A DNA stretch of 64,000 nt from Rhabditophanes sp. KR3021 (Eukaryota; Nematoda; Chromadorea; Rhabditida; Alloionematidae), in NCBI GenBank assembly GCA_963281155.1, contig CAUJLY010000001.1:7874001-7938000 (forward strand), read 5' to 3'. A model generated the notes under the pieces. It made no database searches. It saw only the letters and a list, made by a program, of their open reading frames with translations, and was not told the DNA's origin. Below are positions 56,100 to 64,000 of this stretch, in pieces. Numbering within the stretch: the stretch's first letter is position 1; every line of letters begins with the position of its first letter. The translations under genes and the position numbers were made by a program.

Positions 56100-59000
56100 A
56101 AAGACGTGCCAAACAGTTTCAGGTCGTGTCAGCAGAAATAAATTCAACCGGACTCTCGAGAAGTCTGAAGGTTTATTTTTAATTACTAATGTTGTATAAT
56201 TGTATAATACTTTTAATTTTTAAATTGTTTTTTACGGTAAATAAATGTGTGATTAAGCTGTTGCGTTTTGGTTTTATATTTTTCTTTTAATACAGAATTG
56301 CACATGTTATATAATAGATTCAAGGAAAAATTAGATGGTATGTGGCATGTCCCAATAGTTGATGTAATATTTTACTCTTCCTAATTAATCATTCTATGAG
56401 TATGAAATTTGTGTTGATAATGGCGTTACGACTCCAACTGTAGTCTGTTCAAGTCGTATTTTGTTTTATTGTTTTAAACTCAATAAAGTATTCACACTCT
56501 CCGTTGTTGTTCTAAGAGTTTACCTTAGGATAAATTCAACACTTTTAGATGTTGGAGGAATCAATTCGAAATGCAATATAATAATTCGTCTAATTTATCA
56601 TTAAAAACAATGATTAAATAGCTAAGGAATCATTTTTATCATAAATTGGCGACAATGCCGGCATTTACCCGCCGTATAAGTTAACAGAAAAGACCAAAAT
56701 TTTGTCTAAGTTCATAGATATTATTGAATCCCGCAAAGTTACTGCCTCTTTAGCAAATGATTCATCCACACTTCCAAATCGATTTTGTTATTTATATTCT
56801 TATGTAATATTTTTTCTAAGTGTCAAAATACATTGTATAATTACATAATCACCAAATAAAATTCTTTTTGTCCTTTTGCAAATTATTCTTCATTTCATAA
56901 TTTTGTAGAATAAATCAAAGTCACCCACAAACTCTAAAACATTAATTCAAAAAAATGAACGTCTGTTATCTTTAAATAAAAGAGTCAGTCTCTTCCCTAA
57001 AAACAAACAAAGTCAATTGCAATTTTTTCACATAATTTTTTAATTTAAATTATGCATATGAATATCTACATATAATACCGTCGTGTCCTTTTCTTAAACT
57101 CCACTTATAAATTATAACTTTTTTGTCCCTCCTCAACAACACCCATATCTCTTTCGAAATGCAAATACCAAACAAAAATTAAACCTATTATCGGACTCTT
57201 CTTCTTTAAACTCAAAAGATAATAATAATCACAAAAAAGAAAAGCAGTCTATTGATATTTATATATGTTACGTGCTTCAAAAAGAATTCTAATGGTTATT
57301 ACAATTAGATTAATTTCAGGGGTGAGAATAATCAAATAATCATATATACTTTCAAGACTACCTTTTCTTTACAAAACAATACTAATTTGACATTCCATCC
57401 ATCTTATACTCACTTTTTGAAACTCCTAAAACAAGTCTAATTTATTAGACCCCAAAACATAAACAATGTCCACTTTATAAAAAAACAAGTTGTCTTTATA
57501 TATCTGAAATTTACTACAATAAAGACTAGTATCTTTTGTATTGAGGTTATTACGCAGCAGATATATGTTCATAATATATTGTAATAATATCAAGTTTTAA
57601 TATAAACTATCATTCACTATTATTTTCAATAAAGCTTTTCAAAACAAATTGTTTTTTGACTTTCGCAATACTAACTGTTTATTACAGTCTAGGTACATAT
57701 TACTAATAGTTTATTTTGTCAATTTGGACAACAATAAAATTTGGTTTTTTCTAGGTTCAGTCAAGTATTTTTATTAAACAAACAACTTATTGCTAATATC
57801 ACTTGGAAACTTGATCCATTTACTTCCACCTTTTTATCTATAAGCATCTTCAAAAATGACCATGATCAGTTTTATTTAGATAAACCCTCACTCCAAAACT
57901 TTCAATCACTTCGATAAAAAAGAGGTTTTCCATCCCAAAATTATAACTTATAATAGGCTCAAGACTTTATACACCTACAAAATTTACATTTTACCCTGTT
58001 AATATCTGTAGATTATAGATGATATTAATTTTTATTTGATGTCAAAAGGTTTCTTTTTGTAATAGTTACCAATTGTTGAGAATAATAAAATTCATATAAT
58101 CAAAATATATTTCATCATCATATAAATTACCTTTGATTCATTGTTTTTGGTATTGGCCGAGAAGTTTCACCTCCGATAGAGCCGGTCAAATCTTTACCCT
58201 ACCTATTATAATCTGTATCTGTAGATTCTTTTTCATCATAACCTTTTAATCAAAGGCTTACGCGAAATTTATCTACTAACTACATACAAATCAAATATAT
58301 ATAAAAGATATATCTACACTTCAACATAAATATACATATCTACCTTACTACAATAAACTTAATTTTGGCCCGACAAAAGAAGAGACAGACGTTTTATTTT
58401 TGTTTAAAATAAGATTTATTTCCATTCAATTATAACTTTCTTATTTAAACCTTCATTTTTATATTCCTTTTATTCTAAATACAGATAGAGGTTCTTTTTT
58501 GAGAATGTTCGCTTTCACAATATCTTTTTTAGCTTACGCTTCAAATAAACGTGATTATTGTAACAATTGCTTATTTTAGAAATAATATAAAGTCAATTCT
58601 ATACTGATAATGAATAATAAGATAAATAGTGGCTCCCATCAAATTACTTAAATTTATTTAAAACCGATCTCATACTCCCTTTTAAATTTGATCTATAAAC
58701 CTTTTCATGCCTATTCAGACGCTTCACTGCTATTCACCAAAATTTCCCACATCCCCTCTTCAAGAATGTTGACGTATAAATACATATTTATACAAAAAGG
58801 TCTTAATAATGTCCATCACCACCATCTCAAGGGCCATCTTTTTTCTTTGCGCAACAAACATTGCAAACATAATTTGGCCTGTGATTTTGATCATTTTAAA
58901 AACTTCAAAATTGATATAACTTCGATTTGGGTTAGTGAGATTTGATTTGATTATTTATTTATTCATCATCGACAATGTCCACTCTTACCGTTAAGACACA

Positions 59001-59599
59001 CTTTTTCACTGCCCAGTCAAGACTCACCTAAAAACCTCAACAATGATGTTGTCAATAATGGAGAGAGACAAACTTAGGTAAAATTAGTTAACTTTCACTG
59101 TAGACTTATTATATATCTACCAAACTACTACCATTTAACAAAAAGAGATGCGATGGAGATCATCATCACAAATCTTGTTGAGAAGCAACCGTGTGTGGAG
59201 AGGAAGTGTGGACATTTAGGTTTAGCCTGCTACAAAAGAACCAAACGAACCCCTAACCTACAAACCTTTTACTACCCTTCGAACATTATCTTTTAATAAT
59301 TAACTCATATATTATAATATTTATTAACTTATTCAAATATTTTTCTTTTTTTGACTATGTAATTGGGTGCATTCTTTGACTCCATGAAATGGGTATCCAT
59401 TTTAGGACTAAAAAATTATACGAGATCACTTCCATTTATTTGACTTTAAACTTGACCTTCATAGTGTTCTTGTACACGACAATATCAATTCATTTACTCG
59501 TTCTCAATTTGTTTGTCAGTTGTTTAGTATTTGTTAATTTCAGATCGTGCCACCGCAATATACCTTACTAATTAGTCATCACATTTATACTAAACTAAA
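56100..59599. other. 3.5-kb intergenic region
   Basis: AT-rich, with many T/C-rich runs. Several short ORFs lack coding character. TTTATACTAAAC close to the next ATG may be its core promoter. Nothing else is supported. Confidence 0.4.
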
Positions 59600-62500
59600 A
59601 TGCGGATCATCAAACAATCCACCAACACAGTCTTTATACTCCTATTTGTGATCGTTTCCGCAGCTGGCCTGTTAGTAGAAGAAAATCAGCCTTGCAACAC
59701 AGAAAGAGATATCCTCCTAGCAACAGATCCTTCCCAGAACACACAGACTTATTTGAAATGCGTACCAGCTAATATTGGATCTATTGGCTTTTGGAATAAA
59801 CTATTTTGTGCCCCTGCTACTAAATTCGATTTTGTGACACAATCATGCATTCAGGACCTCAGTACAAATGGCCTAGGTGGAACTTTTAATTTCAATGCCT
59901 TTAAAAGCTACACCAACACTCAAGCATACAAAACACCTCCTCAAACCAAAGAACAACTTCCTCTAGTTGAACCTCCCCTAAAAATAGCTATCCTAAACAA
60001 CTCATGCGTCAATGGGGAAACATGCATCGGCAACAGCATCTGTGACATCTCTGCTGGAGTCTGCAAATGCCCTTATGGCCACACCGCAGACCTCTCAACT
60101 CTCTCCTGCAATGAAGACAAACCCGATGGTGGACCAATGGTTGTTTCTACTGTTCAACAAGAAGATGGATCTTTCAAATTTACTTTCAGATCCCAAGGGC
60201 CTTATAGCTTTAATCAACAGCTGTCCGACTTGACTATGGCTAAACCTACTTATAAGAAGGTGGATAATCCCGAGAAAATTGAATTTGTTGGGGCTAAGTA
60301 CCCGGCCGAGATGCCGACTATTAAGCCTTTTGCTGTTTTGAGTTAGTTTACTACCTAAATGCATTCGATTTATCTTTCCTTTTAGAAGCTTTGTTTGCTA
60401 AGCCTGGAGAAGCTTGTACGGATGGAAAGATCTGTGGGGGTAAATTAAATTTGATAAAACATAGTATAATTTTATTTCCAGGTGGTTCATATTGCATGGC
60501 GCCAGCAATGCTTTGTCTCTGTCCAGGAACCTTAATAGAAAAACACGGCGAATGCGTCCATCCCGTTCATGAAACACCAGCAGTTGAAAAGGTAAATGTG
60601 GGAGGACTTTGCAACACTTATAGTGAATGCCAAGACGACAGTTCATGCGTCCTCGGAAGATGTAGATGCATCTCTCCTTTACTCGAAATAGCAGGGAAAT
60701 GCATCTTCCAAATGGCACCCAAGGAAGTAGGGCCAGGGGAAGTTTGCGAGAATGGAGAAGTGTGCATCAAAGGTTCTATTTGCAGTGCAGATATCCCTGT
60801 TTGTATTTGCCCGGTTGGAACGGACTTAGAAGATGACATTTGTGTCCCTGTGTTGACTACTGATACTAACACCGCCCCAACTCTTAAACCACCAACAACC
60901 ATGCCACAACTCCCTGACACTTTACCACCCACCACTGCAGCCCTCCCAACAACAGAAACTTCAACAACCTCCTCAACAACTACAACAACCACAACAACCA
61001 CTCCAATCCCAACAACCTCAACCACCACAACAATCCCACCTGAAACAAAAATATCTACTATCTACACCATGCCAACTTTAACTCATACTTACCCAAATAG
61101 ACCTCTCTCAGCCGGAGCCAAATTCCTCAAAGTGAGCGAAACATGTTCCCTCAACACCGATTGCATGATGGGCGCATATTGCAATGGCAACACAAATCCT
61201 CCCACCTGTCAATGCCTATCAACTCATGTCAATGTAAATGGCAAATGTGAAAAAGGTATGTTTTAAAAAGACATCTTGCCAACTCAACACACCCTACCCA
61301 CGACTAAATAAATGAAATACATTTTTTTAGTTATATATCCAGGACAATACGGTTGCAAAAATGACATTCAATGTTCAGTCTCATACCCAGGAAGTGTTTG
61401 CTTGGACAGGCAATGCAATTGTCCTTTGGGATACCGTGCCATTGAACAAACTTGCGTTTCAGGTAAATAAAGTTTGATTTTTGTTGCTAGTACTAACTTT
61501 CGAAACTAACTATGCCTTAACATATTTTCCAGAAACTAATCCCTTTAAAAAAACAACATCAATTAAACCTTGCTCACTAACGAAACCCTCTTTTGCATGT
61601 TACTTCGCCAAGATGGCTTGCCCAGGTGGAAAGTGCTCCTCATCTTTTGATGTGAACAAAAATTTATTTGATTCCAACCATCGACTGATTACCTTATCCA
61701 AAAGGCAAACTAAGATTATGAGTGTGTCAAGAAGTAGTAGTTGGAAGGGTCATGCGATTGATGAAGATAATTCAGTTAGTATAAATTCGTTTACCTGTCT
61801 GCCAACTCAGTTGAATTGTGCCGGGGATAAAGGCCTTTGTTATGAAGGGATTTGTTATTGCTTTGATGGTTACTTTCCTGATTATCAGATGAAAATCTGC
61901 ATTAAGATTGAGGAACGGAATCAAGGAAGTGAGGGGGGAGTGTATGTGGATGTTGGGGGCGAATGTCAGCTTTATGTGGATAGATGCTTGGGTGGAAGTG
62001 TTTGTTCGGCGGTCAATCAAGTTTGTGAATGCTCCGAGGGAGGACGAGTCAAGAATGGCCTTTGTCATCAGTTTCCTGGAGGAAGTTGTGTCAAAGGGGA
62101 GAGTTGTGATAATGGGGCGAGTTGCGAGATGGGGATTTGTGGATGTCCCGAAAGTCACATTATCGTCAATAAGTCTTGTATTTTGAAGATTGTCCAAATT
62201 AATGAGATGTGTATGCATGGAGAACGTTGTATGCCGGGATTGGTTTGTAGATTTGGGAGATGTGTGCGGGATTCGAATTTGAGGATGAAGCCGATCGAAG
62301 AGTTTAAATCTATTCCTCAATTTATGATCGTTGCTCCCGGCGAAGTTTGTTTTAAAGATGAATATTGTAGAGCAGGAAAATGTATTGATGGCGTATGTGG
62401 GTGTGGGCAAGATGAATTTTTAATTAATGGCAAATGCTTGAAAGAAAAAGATGGCAATGTAATCGAAGAAACTACGATTGACAATTGCGATAAATTAGAA

Positions 62501-63974
62501 TGCTCTAATGGTTTTACTTGTAAATCAAATTTGTGTGAATGCGCACAAGGAAAGCAAATCATTGGAGAAGAATGCTTATGGTCAGGCGATGCTGAAGAAA
62601 CCCTAAACAAAGTTTTAGATACGTTAAAAGCTCAAGAAACATCGCGTGTTCCAATTTCCGGCGAAGCCTGCTCTACCTTATGTGGCAGTGGTGCATTCTG
62701 TTTATCAGGAATATGCACTTGTCCTCCCTTGACAGTAGTCGACTTTCTCGGGCGATGTAAATCATCCAACCCCGTAGCCACACCGTCCTTACCAATCTAT
62801 TTCAAACATCAATCTAATCTGGCCAAAGCATCAAATACCTACCACTCTGGTATTGAAAAAGAATTAACTGCTTTGCCAGGAGAATCGTGCATGGAAGTGG
62901 GCACAATTTGCTTAAATTATTCATTTTGCCAAGACGGTGTCTGTTATTGCGGACCGAACAAAATTAATCACAACAATGTTTGTGTTGAGGCTAATAAAAA
63001 GCTGCCAGAAATAGTTATTAAAAAGATCGAACCGAAGATGCTGCATGATTATGAAGATGAAACTAAGAGTGAAGAAAATACAAATAGCAATTACGTAGAA
63101 TGCGATCAAACATCATTCTGTCCAGGTGGCATGCAATGCTTGAACAACAAATGCGCATGTCTGAAGGGATACCGTCTTTTGTCAGGAATTTGCCAAATGC
63201 TACCCATATTTTCAGTCCCCCAAAACTTTGAATGTGCTTTTACCATTCAATGCATGGCTTCATTGACTTGCCTAGGAAATGTCTGCATAAACCTTCCTCT
63301 TCAGTGATTTTCCTTTGGGGTGCCATTAGCTTAACCAAATTGGGTATTTTTTGCATGACAGCGCGCCATATTTTTTCAACTCTTTTTTAACTGCTGTGTG
63401 TTGTTTAATGATACGGAAAGGTGATTGTATCCGTTTTTTGTTTGTGTTTTTATGCCTGGAGTTTGAACTATCTTTTACTACTACTACTTTTTACATGACT
63501 GATTTTAATAGCTTGCCAATTTTGTGATTAAATAATCATTGGTTCCATTCAAATAATTTTACGATTACAGTTTCACATAGGCTACTGTCTCCACCTGGTG
63601 GCAGTTGCGACTCAGAAGAAACGTGCACCGGCAATTCTGTTTGTAGAAACGATTATTGCGTGTGCAGAGAACCTAATATGATTGTTATTAATGGACTTTG
63701 TTTAACTTCTGATATCTTAGCTTCAACGAAAGTTTTTGAAACAGTTACTACTGTTCAAACACCATCATCTCCTGTTTACTCAACTATTGGATTAAAACAA
63801 AATATAGGAGACAGGCTAGCTGAAACTATTTATCAAAACACTTTTGGGCCTACGGAGCCATCCACTATTGCTAATACACCAACTACACAACTAATTCCTG
63901 TTCTTGCTAATACTAATGGAGGAAGAAAAGCCGCACCAGGTAAGCCAGCACCAACATCTCTTGCTCAAATATAA
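59600..63974 (+). CDS. Large secreted EB-module, cysteine-rich protein with mucin-like linker
   Basis: Exons 59600-60341, 60386-60439, 60482-61255, 61331-61462, 61533-63303 and 63581 onward join in consistent phases, about 1,290 residues. The signal peptide ends near SAAGLL. A CBM14/peritrophin-like cysteine module follows (CNTERD...KCVPAN...FCAPATKF...SC). Then come more than a dozen EB-type modules of the form PGExC-x5-C-x4-SxC-x4-CxCPxG. A Thr-rich linker (TTETSTTSSTTTTT, about 61 kb) is likely O-glycosylated. The last exon either runs to a TAA at 63972-63974 or splices at 63940 (GTAAGC) to an exon beyond the window. EB proteins are extracellular and nematode-typical; a role in cuticle, gut or pharynx surface is inferred. 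Confidence 0.85.
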
Positions 63975-64000
63975 CCTAGAATGATAGGCACTATAGGGGT

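Noticed and set aside
58688..58945. 85-codon ORF in the 3.5-kb intergenic region
   Set aside because: No recognisable signal peptide, domain or splice signals supporting expression.
60618..61028. Minus-strand Val-rich ORF of 136 codons
   Set aside because: Antisense of the Thr-rich linker (ACA/ACC repeats read as Val codons).
61772..62410. Minus-strand ORF of 212 codons
   Set aside because: Antisense of EB-module exon 5, which has the clear cysteine pattern on the plus strand.
1..64000. CRISPR arrays, rRNA, tRNA, bacterial-type operons
   Set aside because: None seen; the spliced genes show a eukaryotic nuclear sequence, although tRNAs cannot be excluded by eye.

Overview
The window looks like a piece of a nematode nuclear genome. 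It is AT-rich, and most introns are about 35-60 nt with GTAAG-type donors and TTTTAG/TTTCAG acceptors. Many genes have a consensus acceptor a few bases before the ATG with no coding exon upstream, as expected for spliced-leader trans-splicing. Same-strand housekeeping genes are spaced about 240-310 bp apart, like operons. The gene families also fit: EB-module cuticle/mucin-like proteins, nematode-type 7TM receptors, WAP and MAM secreted proteins. The exact clade cannot be decided from sequence alone. All gene models were built by eye from reading frame, splice consensus and phase arithmetic.

Layout. 1-14.4 kb is a dense housekeeping block: the tail of an unknown gene, vps-45 (+), then on the minus strand a WAP protein, a possible two-gene operon (valyl-tRNA synthetase followed by the CMTR2 cap methyltransferase), three small secreted-protein genes, and a possible three-gene operon YIF1, AGPAT, CDK5RAP3. 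14.4-35 kb is gene-poor accessory sequence: a DEDDh exonuclease, secreted and membrane proteins, a MAM protein, an intact IgGFc-binding-like secreted protein with a decayed paralogue about 10 kb away, several broken small secreted genes, and one arm of a 1.1 kb inverted duplication. 35-48.3 kb holds a small uncharacterised gene with a perfect X-box about 150 bp upstream, then a PP2A B'' (PPP2R3) gene that probably has two alternative large first coding exons separated by 6 kb of non-coding DNA. 48.3-56 kb holds an intracellular Ig-domain protein and a cluster of three 7TM receptor-like genes. The middle receptor is broken and carries the second arm of the inverted duplication. 56-59.6 kb is empty. 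59.6-64 kb is one large EB-module secreted protein that ends at, or runs past, the right edge.

Functional themes. The housekeeping genes cover membrane trafficking (VPS45, YIF1), lipid synthesis (AGPAT), translation and mRNA capping (ValRS, CMTR2), and the UFM1/ER-phagy adaptor CDK5RAP3, whose three IDFG motifs are conspicuous. The accessory part shows active birth and death: nearby paralogue decay, a recent inverted duplication, and small secreted genes driven by TATA-type promoters close to the ATG.
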